Shown here in pieces: positions 35,101 to 43,678 of a DNA stretch of 64,000 bases (within the stretch, counting starts at the first letter, position 1; every line of letters starts with the position of its first letter). The position numbers were made by a program, and so were the translations under genes. The stretch spans positions 62,001 through 126,000 of the forward strand of contig NZ_JAFLDR010000001.1 of assembly GCF_017302275.1 (NCBI RefSeq), written 5' to 3'. This DNA comes from Sulfuritalea sp. (GTDB lineage: Bacteria; Pseudomonadota; Gammaproteobacteria; Burkholderiales; Rhodocyclaceae). The notes under the pieces were generated by a model that saw nothing but the letters and a program-made list of their open reading frames with translations, was not told where the DNA came from and searched no databases.

Positions 35101-35240
35101 GCGGGATTCCCGTTCTATTTCAATGCCACTCACAACGGCCTAAGTGGCCTTAAATATTTACATAAGTGGATATTTTAATGAGGCCATTTTGCAGGCATTC
35201 TGCGCCCCATGCAACTCAATCACATTCAAGGACACGGCGC

Positions 35241-36467
35241 ATGAGTACCGATTCCATCCGGCCTACGGACCTGACGCACCCGATCATCGCGGCACTCATC
35301 TCCGTTATCGTCAATTACGGCGGCACATTCATCCTGGTATTTCAGGGGGCGAAGGTGGCGGGGCTCAGTCCCGAGCAGACGGCTTCATGGATCTGGTCGG
35401 TCTCGATTGGCGTCGGATTGACAGGCGCCTGGCTGAGTTTCCGCTATCGCGAGCCGATCATCACCGCCTGGTCCACGCCGGGCGCGGCCTTCCTCATTGC
35501 CGTGCTACCAAATACGCCTTACGCGGAAATGATCGGCGCCTACATGTTGTCCGCCATCGGCTTCATCGTGCTGGGAGCGTCGGGCTATTTCGAGCGGGTC
35601 GTGAAGATGATTCCGCCCGGTATCGCCGCAGGGCTGCTCGCCGGCATTCTGCTGCGCTTCGGTATCGGTGCGTTTGGCGGTGCGGGCATGGACCCATTGC
35701 TCGTCGGCGCGTTAATTCTCACCTATGCTTTGCTGCGCCGGTTTACCGCACGCTATGCGATCGTCGGCGTGCTGATCGCCGGCATCGCACTCCTGCTCGG
35801 GATGGGGCAGGTCAGCTTCGACGCCGTGGCCCTGGAACTGGCCATGCCGGTATTCACGTCCCCCGCCTTCTCGATGACCGCGCTGCTCAGCGTCGCGTTC
35901 CCTCTGTTCGTCATCACGCTGACCGGACAGTACATGCCGGGCATGCTGGTTCTCCGCAACGACGGATTCAAGACCAGTGCCAATCCGATCCTCACCGTGA
36001 CGGGATTCGGCTCACTGTTGATGGCGCCGTTCGGCTCGCATGCCTTCAACGTTGCGGCGATCACGGCCGCGATCTGCACCGGCAAGGAATCGCACGAAGA
36101 AGCCGGGAAGCGCTATATCGCCGGTCTCGCCTGCGGCGTGTTCTACGTCCTTGTTGGTGTCTTTGGCACGACGCTGGCAGCCTTGTTCGTGGTACTGCCG
36201 CCGACCTTCATCACGACGCTGGCCGGCCTCGCCTTGCTCGGGGCGATTGGTGGCAGCCTTGCCACGGCACTGGTCGATTTGCGCGGACGCGAAACGGCGC
36301 TGATCACCTTCCTCGCCACTGCGGCCAATATCACGCTGTTCGGACTGGGTGGTGCGTTCTGGGGACTTGCGGCAGGCCTGCTAGCGCACGGACTGATCCA
36401 TGGCGACGTTCGCATGTCGCGGTGGTTTCCGCGCTTGAGTCGCTCCGGTGTAGGGGATGGACGATAG
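35241..36467 (+). CDS. BenE-family transporter
   Basis: The product is 408 residues and strongly hydrophobic, with about 12 membrane segments. BenE-family features include [28 protein letters not shown] and [17 protein letters not shown]. The family is named for benzoate/H+ symport, but many members have unknown substrates. The start ATG 35241 has AAGGA 9 bases upstream. It stands in front of glyA (58-base gap) and divergent from a MocR regulator. That context points to an amino acid or PLP-related substrate more than to benzoate, which is inference. Confidence 0.88.
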   Translation: MSTDSIRPTDLTHPIIAALISVIVNYGGTFILVFQGAKVAGLSPEQTASWIWSVSIGVGLTGAWLSFRYREPIITAWSTPGAAFLIAVLPNTPYAEMIGAYMLSAIGFIVLGASGYFERVVKMIPPGIAAGLLAGILLRFGIGAFGGAGMDPLLVGALILTYALLRRFTARYAIVGVLIAGIALLLGMGQVSFDAVALELAMPVFTSPAFSMTALLSVAFPLFVITLTGQYMPGMLVLRNDGFKTSANPILTVTGFGSLLMAPFGSHAFNVAAITAAICTGKESHEEAGKRYIAGLACGVFYVLVGVFGTTLAALFVVLPPTFITTLAGLALLGAIGGSLATALVDLRGRETALITFLATAANITLFGLGGAFWGLAAGLLAHGLIHGDVRMSRWFPRLSRSGVGDGR

Positions 36468-36525
36468 GCCCGGACACGCAATCACATCAGACCCATTATT
36501 AGCTACCCACACAGGAGAAAGTATC

Positions 36526-37851
36526 TTGAACCAGCAAGCCGACATCCAGCATTCCATGGCCCCACCAGCGGCAAATACATTCCGCGCCCATGCATCAGGG
36601 CCGCTGACCGAGGCTGATCCGGACGTGGCATGTCACGTCCTGCGCGAGCACGAGCGGCAGCGGCACTCGATCGAGTTGATTGCCTCGGAGAATTTCGTAA
36701 GCCGTGCGGTGCTCGAAATGCAGGGATCGGTACTAACCAACAAATATGCCGAGGGGTATCCCGGCCGACGCTACTACGGCGGTTGCACGCATGTTGATGC
36801 GATTGAAATACTGGCCATCGAACGCGCCAAGGCGCTGTTCGGCTGTACCTATGCCAACGTGCAGCCCCACTCGGGCAGTCAGGCCAATCAGGCGGTCTAT
36901 CTCGCCCTGCTGAAGCCGGGCGACACTATCCTGGGCTTGGGATTGGCGGCCGGCGGGCATTTGACGCATGGTGCCCCAATGAACATCTCGGGCAAATGGT
37001 TTCACGCCATCGCCTACGGCGTGCGGCCGGACGACCATCGTGTCGACATGAAGGAGGTGGAACGACTCGCGCGCGAACATCACCCCAAGCTCATCATCGC
37101 CGGCGGCTCGGCATACTCGCGGATACTCGATTTCGCCGAATTTCGGCGTATCGCCGACGCGGTCGGCGCGCTACTGATGGTCGATATGGCGCACTTCGCA
37201 GGCTTGGTCGCAGGTGGTGCCCATCCGTCGCCGTTCCCCCACGCCCATGTCGTGACGTCAACCACGCACAAGACGCTCCGTGGCCCTCGCGGCGGACTCA
37301 TCCTCAGCAACGACCCCGAACTCGGCAAGGCCATCAATTCGGCCATTTTCCCTGGACTGCAAGGCGGGCCGCTCATGCATGTGATTGGCGCCAAGGCCGT
37401 CGCCTTCGGCGAGGCCTTGCAGCCTTCCTTTCGATCCTACGCCGCCCGTGTTGTCGAAAATGCCCAAGCGCTGGCCGAAACCCTCGCCGCAGACGGACTG
37501 CCGATTGTCACCGGCGGCACGGATACTCACTTGTTGGTGGCTGACCTCCGCCCGTTCAAACTCACCGGTAACGTTGCAGAGAAAGCTCTCGAACGTGTCG
37601 GCATCACGCTCAACAAGAATGCCATTCCTAATGACCCTGAAAAACCTATGGTCACTTCAGGCATCCGCGTCGGGAGCCCATCCGGGACAAGTCGTGGATT
37701 CAGCACTGCCGAATTCCGTGCCATCGGTTCGATGATCATGTGCATGCTTCAAGCTGTTTCGGAAAATCCAGCGCACCCCAACGAACTGGTCTTACAAACT
37801 GCGATGGATCAGGTAGAAAGTCTCTGCCAACGGTTTCCATTGCCGTACTGA
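36526..37851 (+). CDS. glyA: serine hydroxymethyltransferase (GlyA-like)
   Basis: The product is 441 residues. SHMT motifs: [48 protein letters not shown], the PLP lysine in [14 protein letters not shown], and [17 protein letters not shown]. The enzyme interconverts serine and glycine with tetrahydrofolate, and relatives cleave 3-hydroxy amino acids. I choose TTG 36526 because AGGAG sits 8 bases upstream; ATG 36556 is possible. The position behind a transporter under MocR control suggests a specialised second copy and not the housekeeping gene. Confidence 0.92.
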   Translation: MNQQADIQHSMAPPAANTFRAHASGPLTEADPDVACHVLREHERQRHSIELIASENFVSRAVLEMQGSVLTNKYAEGYPGRRYYGGCTHVDAIEILAIERAKALFGCTYANVQPHSGSQANQAVYLALLKPGDTILGLGLAAGGHLTHGAPMNISGKWFHAIAYGVRPDDHRVDMKEVERLAREHHPKLIIAGGSAYSRILDFAEFRRIADAVGALLMVDMAHFAGLVAGGAHPSPFPHAHVVTSTTHKTLRGPRGGLILSNDPELGKAINSAIFPGLQGGPLMHVIGAKAVAFGEALQPSFRSYAARVVENAQALAETLAADGLPIVTGGTDTHLLVADLRPFKLTGNVAEKALERVGITLNKNAIPNDPEKPMVTSGIRVGSPSGTSRGFSTAEFRAIGSMIMCMLQAVSENPAHPNELVLQTAMDQVESLCQRFPLPY

Positions 37852-37895
37852 AGCTTATGGGGTGCCGTCCTCAATGCCGCCTCCCCCCATGCTTC
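37850..37895 (+). terminator. hairpin at the end of glyA
   Basis: GAAGC(TT)ATGGGG pairs with CCCCATGCTTC across about 21 bases. It starts at the stop codon. No T run follows, so it may be weak. Confidence 0.35.
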
Positions 37896-38016
37896 GAACC
37901 AGGCAAAACATTGATGATTGTGTACCGCGATAATCAGCCTTGACCCTATCGAAGTTGCTCGCCTCTTCGATGCCTATGGCATCATTAGACCGTCGAGTGA
38001 TATCCCACGCATCGAA

Positions 38017-38580
38017 TCAAATGCACTCCGCTGTAATTGCTGTCCATTCGCGACAGATGCGAATGGTTTGCTCGGTGGCGAGGGGTTCGTGAGTCAGACC
38101 GCAGCGTGCTCCGCTTTCCTCGGTCAAAAAGTGATCGCACTGCCGACATATGCCGAAGGCACGCTGCCCGTTCACGCGCTGCATGGCCGAGAGCAGGTTG
38201 CGCAGCGTACTTTCGAGTGCATCCGCGTCAACAGGTCGCTCGAAGAGTGCCTGCTCAACGTGCTCGACCCAACTCTCGCTTAGTACAGACTCGCCTGCGG
38301 AGGTCAGTTTTAGGTGCACGCGCTTGCCGTGTTGGGCGTCCGGTTCCTTGGTCAGCAATCCCTTGCGTTCCAGCACAGCGAGCGTCTGCGACACCGTCCC
38401 GCGGGTGATGCCGAAATATTCCGCAATGGCGATGGGCAGATCACTGTACCGATTCGCCCGCATGAGGTAGTGCAACACCTGTATGTGGATCGGCAGCAGC
38501 CCCTGCCGCGCGGCAGCGTCGCGAACGGACTGCTGAATGAGTGCCCCTAGACGTTCGAGCAGGAGAGAAATTTGGCTCAT
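38017..38580 (-). CDS. MarR-family regulator with C-terminal cysteines
   Basis: The product is 187 residues. The MarR winged helix spans about 20-110 (QVLHYLMRANRYSDLPIAIA, YFGITRGTVSQTLAVLERKG, DAQHGKRVHLKLTSAGE). The extra C-terminal part carries CRQCDHFL and RCGLTHEPL, four cysteines or histidines that could bind metal or sense redox state. It starts at ATG 38580 and is divergent from a thioredoxin-like/P460/redoxin operon across a region with a 35-bp palindrome. It is probably the repressor of that operon. Confidence 0.88.
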   Translation of the reverse strand: MSQISLLLERLGALIQQSVRDAAARQGLLPIHIQVLHYLMRANRYSDLPIAIAEYFGITRGTVSQTLAVLERKGLLTKEPDAQHGKRVHLKLTSAGESVLSESWVEHVEQALFERPVDADALESTLRNLLSAMQRVNGQRAFGICRQCDHFLTEESGARCGLTHEPLATEQTIRICREWTAITAECI

Positions 38581-38636
38581 GGTTGAAATGTATCGCCTCG
38601 ACGCACCTCTTGACAAGCATGATGTAGCGACTCTAA

Positions 38637-38671
38637 ACTTAGTTATGCATCGAGTCGATGCATAACTAAGT
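38637..38671. promoter_or_regulatory. 35-bp perfect palindrome, probable MarR operator
   Basis: The arms ACTTAGTTATGCATCGA and TCGATGCATAACTAAGT are 17 bases each around a single G. The palindrome lies between the divergent MarR gene and the redox operon, 20 bases before the first start codon. It contains TTATGCAT elements that could serve as -10 boxes on either strand. Confidence 0.8.
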
Positions 38672-38690
38672 CAATCCTAAGGGGTCAATC

Positions 38691-38924
38691 ATGAGCGAAG
38701 CCTTGCTTTTCCATGGCGGTTGCCCGGTGTGTATATCTGCCGAGCAGCAGTTCATCCAGGCACTCGATCCGACGAGGTACGCGGTAGAAGTTGTCCATCT
38801 GGGCGAGCAAAAGGACCGTATCGCTCAGGCCGAGTGCTACGGCGTGAAGTCGGTACCCGCGCTGGTCATCGACGGGCAGCCGTTCCACATCAACTTTGGC
38901 GCTGCGCTGGCCGATCTGAAATAG
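38691..38924 (+). CDS. small thioredoxin-fold protein (CPVC)
   Basis: The product is 77 residues. The N-terminal FHGGCPVCISAEQQFIQAL is a CxxC redox site on a glutaredoxin/thioredoxin-like fold, followed by the cis-Pro region YGVKSVPALVIDGQPFHI. It has no signal peptide, so it acts in the cytosol. It has a good ribosome site (AAGGGG, 6-base spacer). It is the first gene of a three-gene operon with cytochrome P460 and a redoxin, behind the 35-bp palindrome. Confidence 0.85.
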   Translation: MSEALLFHGGCPVCISAEQQFIQALDPTRYAVEVVHLGEQKDRIAQAECYGVKSVPALVIDGQPFHINFGAALADLK

Positions 38925-38933
38925 GAGATTTCC

Positions 38934-39413
38934 ATGCTGAAACATTTTCTGCCTGTACTCGCTTCGATGGCCCTTGTTCTGCCGGCTATCGCGGCCGACC
39001 TCCAGGTGCCATACCCGGCAGGCTATCGCAACTGGCATCACGTCAAGAGCATGGTCATCGGCAAAGGCCATCCGCTGTACGAGGCCTTCGGCGGCGTCCA
39101 TCACCTCTACGCCAACCCGAAAGCAGTGGCGGGCTACAAGTCCGGCAAGTTCCCGGATGGCGCGATCATCGTGTTCGATCTTTTGGAAGCGAAATCGGCC
39201 GACAATGCCGTCATCGAGGGCGCGCGCAAGGTCGTCGGCGTGATGCACAAGGACGCGAAGAAGTTCACCGCGACAGGCGGCTGGGGCTTCGAGGGCTTCG
39301 GCGGCGGCGACAAGACCAACCGCGTCGTGCGTGACAACGCGGCCAGCGCCTGTTTTGCTTGCCACGAGCCGCAAAAGGGCCAGGACTACGTGTTCAGTCG
39401 CTTGCGGGATTAA
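38934..39413 (+). CDS. cytochrome P460-family protein
   Basis: The product is 159 residues with a signal peptide (cleavage near PAIAA-D). The P460 fold is shown by YPAGYRNWHHVKSMVI, HHLYANPKAVAGYKSGKFPDGA and GGWGFEGFGGG, with a single C-type heme site CFACH near the C-terminus. P460 proteins are periplasmic; some oxidise hydroxylamine, and cytochrome c'-beta relatives bind NO. Here the CxxCH and the MarR/redoxin context suggest nitrosative or redox defence. Strong ribosome site AGGAG. Confidence 0.9.
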   Translation: MLKHFLPVLASMALVLPAIAADLQVPYPAGYRNWHHVKSMVIGKGHPLYEAFGGVHHLYANPKAVAGYKSGKFPDGAIIVFDLLEAKSADNAVIEGARKVVGVMHKDAKKFTATGGWGFEGFGGGDKTNRVVRDNAASACFACHEPQKGQDYVFSRLRD

Positions 39414-39416
39414 GGC

Positions 39417-39890
39417 ATGATGCCGATGGAAGCGCCAATGGCCCTCGAGTGGCAGGTTGATGTCTGGTTGAACACTCGGGCGCCGCTGGAACTGTCGCAG
39501 CTGCGAGGGCGGGTGGTTCTGCTGCACGCCTTCCAGATGCTGTGCCCGGGTTGCGTAAGTCACGCCGTGCCGCAGGCAGAACGGGTGCATCAGGAATATG
39601 CTGAACACGGCGTATCGGTCATCGGCTTGCATACCGTTTTCGAGCACCACGCGGCGATGATGCCGGTGGCGCTCGAAGCTTTTTTGCATGAATACCGCGT
39701 AACCCATCCGGTGGGCGTGGATGTCGCGGTAGCGGGCATCTCAATCCCAGCTACCATGCGCCGCTACGGGATGCAGGGCACGCCTACACTGATCCTCATC
39801 GACCGCGCGGGCAAGCTGCGCCTGCACGAATTGGGGCGCATGGATGACCTGAGATTGGGGATGATGCTCGGACAACTGCTTGCCGAGTGA
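39417..39890 (+). CDS. redoxin/TlpA-like thioredoxin-fold protein
   Basis: The product is 157 residues. RGRVVLLHAFQMLCPGCVSH is a redoxin/AhpC-TSA-type active region with CxxC (CPGC). Further matches are GVSVIGLHTVFEHH and the cis-Pro segment YGMQGTPTLILIDRAGKL. It has no signal peptide. It starts 4 bases after the P460 stop, so the two are tightly coupled. It is probably a thiol reductase or peroxidase working with the other two products. Confidence 0.85.
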   Translation: MMPMEAPMALEWQVDVWLNTRAPLELSQLRGRVVLLHAFQMLCPGCVSHAVPQAERVHQEYAEHGVSVIGLHTVFEHHAAMMPVALEAFLHEYRVTHPVGVDVAVAGISIPATMRRYGMQGTPTLILIDRAGKLRLHELGRMDDLRLGMMLGQLLAE

Positions 39891-40063
39891 CTGTCGGCTG
39901 GCCGGATGATTCAAAAGGCCGGTTTCAGATCAGTTACCTGCAGTTAGCATGGTACCGTTCTGTCTCAATGGCCGGGTCCGGCCCGCCACTAGATCAGATT
40001 CTATCCGGTGTAACGACAGGCCCAAGTTCGTAACCTGCTGGATAGTCAGTTTCCGCGCCTCGG

Positions 40064-40219
40064 TCAATGCTGCCGTTGAACCTGGCCAAGGATCAGGCCA
40101 ACCAGCAGGTAACCGAGGCTGGAGGGGATATGAAGCCGCTGAAACGTGGCCATTACCGCCACGCTTACAGACAGCAGGAGAATGATTTGAACCAGATGAT
40201 CCAAAGGGCTTATCCCCAA
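40064..40219 (-). pseudogene. N-terminal remnant of a KefB/CPA2-type cation antiporter
   Basis: Fifty-one codons read ISPLDHLVQIILLLSVSVAV and FQRLHIPSSLGYLLVGLILG, the first two membrane helices of CPA2 monovalent cation:proton antiporters, then stop after QVQRQH. The usual length is 400-650 residues. It begins 10 bases after corC on the same strand, so the antiporter once followed corC and was cut off by a rearrangement near 40060. Confidence 0.65.
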
Positions 40220-40228
40220 GAGAACATT

Positions 40229-41548
40229 TCACAATGACAAGACACTCCGGACCTCTGGTTCCAGTTTGACGGCCAATACCTCGTCGACCCGGTTGTGATC
40301 CATATCCACGACCTCGAACTGCCATTCGCCATAGCGAAATTTTTCTGCGCGCTTGGGGATTTTGCCCATGTGCGTCACCACAAAGCCGCCGACCGTGTGA
40401 TACAGGCCATTGGCATCTTCGCCGAGTCCCGGGATTTCGAGTTTGTTCTGTAGCTGGTCTATGGGGAGCAGCCCATCGAGCAGCCATGAACCATCTTCCC
40501 GTTGCACGGCGAGTGATTGTTCCGGATCATCGGCGCCGGGCATCATGTTGCCCGCCATGGTCTGAAACAGATCGCTGATGGTGACCACGCCTTCAGTCAG
40601 GCCGAATTCATTGACGACCAGGGCGAAGTCAGCGTTACGCTCACGAAACGTCCGCAATAGCTCCAACAAGGTCAGACTGGCCGGGACGTAAAGTGGTGGT
40701 GTGATCGGCAGGTCGTCAAAATTCTTCAACTCACCGGCGAGCGAAGCCTGGAGGAGCGTACGGCTTTCCGCCAAACCGACCACTTTCTGCAAACTGCTTC
40801 TACAAATCGGATAGCGGCCATGCGGCGCTTCGCGCAGGACATGCAGGTTCTCATTGTGTGAGCGGTCAAGGTCGATGAAGGCGACATCCTTCAGTGGTGT
40901 CATGACGGCGGCTACATGACGGCCTTCGAGCAAAAACACATTGCCCAGCAGATGACTCTCTTCCGGCGCGATGGCGCCCGACCGGATGCCTTCATCCACT
41001 GCGGCGAGGATGTCCTCAACCCTGGCCATCTCGGGTGCGGAACGCACTGGTAGTACCTTCAACACAAGATCGGCAGACCATGACAGCAAGCGGATAGCCG
41101 GCGACAAGGCGCGGATGAACAACTGCATGAAGGGGGCAACCAGGCTGGCCACCTGTTCCGGATAGGCGAGGGCGATGCGCTTGGGCACGATTTCGCCAAA
41201 GACGATGGCGAAGGCTGTGACCACGATGACGGTAGTCGTCAAAGCGATCTCGCTGCGCACCGCCGTCAGCAGCGGTAGTGACGCTGCGATGAAATTCTCG
41301 ATGTGCGCGGCCAGGGCATTTTCGCCGAAGATGCCCGCCAACAGGCTCGCCGTGGTCAGTCCGGTTTGCGTGGCGGCAATGAAGCGCGAGGGTGTTTCCT
41401 TGATGCGCAACGCCCGTGCCGCAGCGTGGCTGCCGGCATCGACCAGAAGTTGCAGGCGGGACCGTCTCGATGCAGCCAGGGCCATTTCTGCCAAAGCAAA
41501 AAAGCCGCAGATCAAGATCAGTAACACCAATATCGCGAGGGCGTTCAT
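40229..41548 (-). CDS. CorC/HlyC-type protein (DUF21, CBS, CorC_HlyC)
   Basis: The product is 439 residues: DUF21 membrane domain about 1-190 (FALAEMALAASRRSRLQLLV, FGEIVPKRIALAYPE), two CBS domains about 215-335 (VMTPLKDVAFIDLD, NADFALVVNEFGLTEGVVTI), and a C-terminal CorC_HlyC domain (GEWQFEVVDMDHNRVDEV). The family includes Mg2+/Co2+ efflux proteins in the inner membrane; older names call them hemolysins. It is followed by an antiporter remnant. Confidence 0.93.
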   Translation of the reverse strand: MNALAILVLLILICGFFALAEMALAASRRSRLQLLVDAGSHAAARALRIKETPSRFIAATQTGLTTASLLAGIFGENALAAHIENFIAASLPLLTAVRSEIALTTTVIVVTAFAIVFGEIVPKRIALAYPEQVASLVAPFMQLFIRALSPAIRLLSWSADLVLKVLPVRSAPEMARVEDILAAVDEGIRSGAIAPEESHLLGNVFLLEGRHVAAVMTPLKDVAFIDLDRSHNENLHVLREAPHGRYPICRSSLQKVVGLAESRTLLQASLAGELKNFDDLPITPPLYVPASLTLLELLRTFRERNADFALVVNEFGLTEGVVTISDLFQTMAGNMMPGADDPEQSLAVQREDGSWLLDGLLPIDQLQNKLEIPGLGEDANGLYHTVGGFVVTHMGKIPKRAEKFRYGEWQFEVVDMDHNRVDEVLAVKLEPEVRSVLSL

Positions 41549-41658
41549 CGAGTCACATTCTCCGGGGAGGATCCAGAGAATATCTCATCGAATCCCGCGG
41601 CATCACTGCCGGGCCGCCCAGGCCGGAAAAAACGAGACGCCTCCCACGCCTTGGACAG

Positions 41659-41901
41659 TCAGCCCTCGATCAGCACTTGGTCGCGGAAGCCACATTTGCG
41701 AATGAAGCTGTAGGCGGCATCGAGATCGGCCCATAACCGCTGGCAGCCTTCGGTGTTGAGTTCGACCATGGCGATGGCATCGGCTGGCAAGGTCCGTCCA
41801 TAGGCAGAAATCGACCAAGCGGCAACGGGGGATGACCGGCTGATGGTCATCTTCTCGACGATGCCGTTTTCGATGAAGGCGACAAGATCCTTGGGAAGCA
41901 T
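41659..41901 (-). CDS. hypothetical protein, about 80 residues
   Basis: From ATG 41901 the product reads MLPKDLVAFIENGIVEKMTI, SRSSPVAAWSISAYG and ends FIRKCGFRDQVLIEG. It is a small mixed alpha/beta protein without signal or membrane segments; I recall similar unnamed proteins in Rhodocyclales. ATG 41973 would add 24 residues but overlaps the end of the YdcH gene. It has no clear ribosome site. Confidence 0.55.
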   Translation of the reverse strand: MLPKDLVAFIENGIVEKMTISRSSPVAAWSISAYGRTLPADAIAMVELNTEGCQRLWADLDAAYSFIRKCGFRDQVLIEG

Positions 41902-41969
41902 TTTTGAATTAAGACTGCCATGCGTTGGCCTCCGTATGAGGGAGGCGGGTTTTACATCACATGAGGTAT

Positions 41970-42197
41970 TCATGCCGATTGGGTTGCGCTAGCTTTTCTG
42001 AGAAAGTCGTACATCTCGTCCTTGAGCCGCAATTTTTGCTTTTTCATAGTCTCGATATCTTCATGGCTTGCCGGCTCGACATAGGCCTCCATGAGCTGGA
42101 TCTTCTGATCCAGTTCATGGTGCTTGCTGAACAGGCTGTCAAAGTGACGGTCATTCGCCTTGAGTTGGGAAATTAACTCACGATATTCCGGAAACAT
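41970..42197 (-). CDS. YdcH-family protein (DUF465)
   Basis: The product is 75 residues and highly charged, mostly one or two helices: FPEYRELISQLKANDRHFDS, HHELDQKIQLMEA, MKKQKLRLKDEMYDFLRKA. This is the YdcH/DUF465 pattern; function is unknown. An excellent ribosome site AAGGAGG lies 6 bases before ATG 42197. Confidence 0.88.
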   Translation of the reverse strand: MFPEYRELISQLKANDRHFDSLFSKHHELDQKIQLMEAYVEPASHEDIETMKKQKLRLKDEMYDFLRKASATQSA

Positions 42198-42268
42198 TGC
42201 TGTCCTCCTTGGTAGTCTGGAAACCCAATACTGTCAGTGATCCGCTCTTAAAAAGCCTGGTCATGACT

Positions 42269-42478
42269 TCATCCCTCAAACGTGGCCAGCACGAACAGGG
42301 TGTGACGACCTTTTCCGCCAATGCGGCGAATTTTTCCATTTCGCTGCAGATTGCCGATGACCGCTGCGAGCATCGAATTGGCGGTATCAACACCCAGCTG
42401 GAAGGCCAGCTTGCGGAGGTCAAGGAAGGCGTTTTGACGGAACAATTTCAATACCGAATCGGGTGAAATCGAGTTCAA
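42269..42478 (-). CDS. small winged-helix-like hypothetical protein
   Basis: The product is 69 residues starting with TTG 42478 behind a strong GGAGG with 6-base spacing. FLDLRKLAFQLGVDTANSML and IGNLQRNGKIRRIGGKGRHT look like a helix-turn-helix with a beta wing. No name is known to me. It lies between YdcH and a DUF2934 gene on the same strand. Confidence 0.6.
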   Translation of the reverse strand: MNSISPDSVLKLFRQNAFLDLRKLAFQLGVDTANSMLAAVIGNLQRNGKIRRIGGKGRHTLFVLATFEG

Positions 42479-42569
42479 GTTGTTCCTCCCGTTGCTTCTG
42501 TCCAGATTGACGACTCCAAAGTTTGAATTTGTCAGACAGCGAGGAAATGGATTGCGCCTACGACCCTAT

Positions 42570-42803
42570 TCAGTGATTGATCTGTCCCTCAGCCAGCAAG
42601 CGATCTATTTCCAGTTCCGCCTGCGCCCAGTCTTCTTCGGTAGACCCGGCATCGAAACCTCGTTTTTCAGCGATGTAGTAAGCGGCGACCTCGACATAGT
42701 GGTAGCGTTGCTCCGGTGTGACCGGATGCAGTCTGTCGCTATTCTTTTCTGCCGAAGCGGGGGACGCTTTAAAGGGTGAAGTGATGTTTCGTGATTTCGC
42801 CAT
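42570..42803 (-). CDS. DUF2934-family protein
   Basis: The product is 77 residues. VTPEQRYHYVEVAAYYIAEK followed by RGFDAGSTEEDWAQAELEID is the DUF2934 signature (helical, EDW motif). Function is unknown. Its start lies inside the end of the upstream Fis-type gene (35-base overlap), so the two are co-transcribed. Confidence 0.85.
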   Translation of the reverse strand: MAKSRNITSPFKASPASAEKNSDRLHPVTPEQRYHYVEVAAYYIAEKRGFDAGSTEEDWAQAELEIDRLLAEGQINH

Positions 42804-43110
42804 CGGATTCTCCTCGGTGTGGTTTGTTATTTTTTGGTTGTGAGCGGGGCTGCGATTTCAGCATTTGGCCGGACTGGGCATTGATGTCATCGAGCCCGAA
42901 TGCATGAATCTTGCGCGTGATCGTGTTGCGGCCGATACCCAGCAAGCGGGCGGCATCCATGCGGCTTCCCCCCGTGGCGGCGAGGGCGCAACGGATCAGG
43001 GTCGACTCGAATTCTCGGCTTATGGCGTGAAAAACCTGTCCCGGTTGTTGGGTAAGCAGGCAATTGGTGTGACGTGTCAGCGCGTTGATCCAGGGGAGGT
43101 GCATGGCCAT
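42769..43110 (-). CDS. stand-alone Fis/NtrC-type DNA-binding domain protein
   Basis: The product is 113 residues. HAISREFESTLIRCALAATG then SRMDAARLLGIGRNTITRKI is the C-terminal helix-turn-helix of NtrC-type activators (Fis-like). Before it comes only about 30 residues, so the receiver and AAA+ domains are absent. It may be a cut-off NtrC end or a genuine Fis-like protein. It begins 8 bases after the rnk copy stops, on the same strand. Confidence 0.75.
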   Translation of the reverse strand: MAMHLPWINALTRHTNCLLTQQPGQVFHAISREFESTLIRCALAATGGSRMDAARLLGIGRNTITRKIHAFGLDDINAQSGQMLKSQPRSQPKNNKPHRGESDGEITKHHFTL

Positions 43111-43118
43111 GCGGCTTG

Positions 43119-43565
43119 CTATAGGGTTCTGGCGGCCGCGGTGTCTGGGCCGATGGGCTGGGGCTGAAACAGGACACGCTCGACCCGCAGGCGATGAACC
43201 TTGCCGCCCGGCAAATTCCAGTCAATCGACTGCCCGGCACTCAGGCCGAGGAGCGCGCAACCGACAGGGGCCAATACCGAAACCCGGCCCGTCACGTGAT
43301 CGGCCTCGTCGGGGTAAACCAACTCGACTTCGCGCGTCATTCCGGTACTTTCGTCGGAGTAGATCAGGCGGGAGTTCATCGTGACCACATCCTTCGGGAT
43401 ACGATCCGATGGAACAACAATTGCCCGCTCCAGCTCTTCGGCCAAGGCGTGATCTTCGACGAGTTCGCGCAAGCGGACGTAATCGCTCAGGGATACGACC
43501 AAATCCTCTGGCCTCTGTGGGGGCGAGTCATGGCGGAAATCGGCAGATGCATTGACGTGTTTCAT
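43119..43565 (-). CDS. rnk: Rnk-like regulator, second copy
   Basis: The product is 148 residues with the same layout as the copy at 30455-30922: DLVVSLSDYVRLRELVEDHA, VVTMNSRLIYSDESTGMTRE, VLAPVGCALLGLSAGQSIDW and LRVERVLFQPQP. Differences are spread along the length, which speaks for old paralogs and not a recent copy. The start ATG 43565 was preferred over the longer frame, which begins at 43643. It is divergent from a damaged LysR gene, mirroring the first pair. Confidence 0.92.
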   Translation of the reverse strand: MKHVNASADFRHDSPPQRPEDLVVSLSDYVRLRELVEDHALAEELERAIVVPSDRIPKDVVTMNSRLIYSDESTGMTREVELVYPDEADHVTGRVSVLAPVGCALLGLSAGQSIDWNLPGGKVHRLRVERVLFQPQPIGPDTAAARTL

Positions 43566-43678
43566 AATGGTGCATGTTAGCCAACAGACCGTGGCTTGAT
43601 TAGTCCCAGGATCGGAATCAAAATGTATCCGCCAGGGATACAATTGAACGCAAGACCAGTCGGATAAGGCGCGGCTTC

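Noticed and set aside
35144..36502. 452-codon plus-strand frame overlapping the BenE-type gene
   Set aside because: The composition is Arg/His-rich without family similarity; the overlapping frame at 35241-36467 is a clear membrane transporter.
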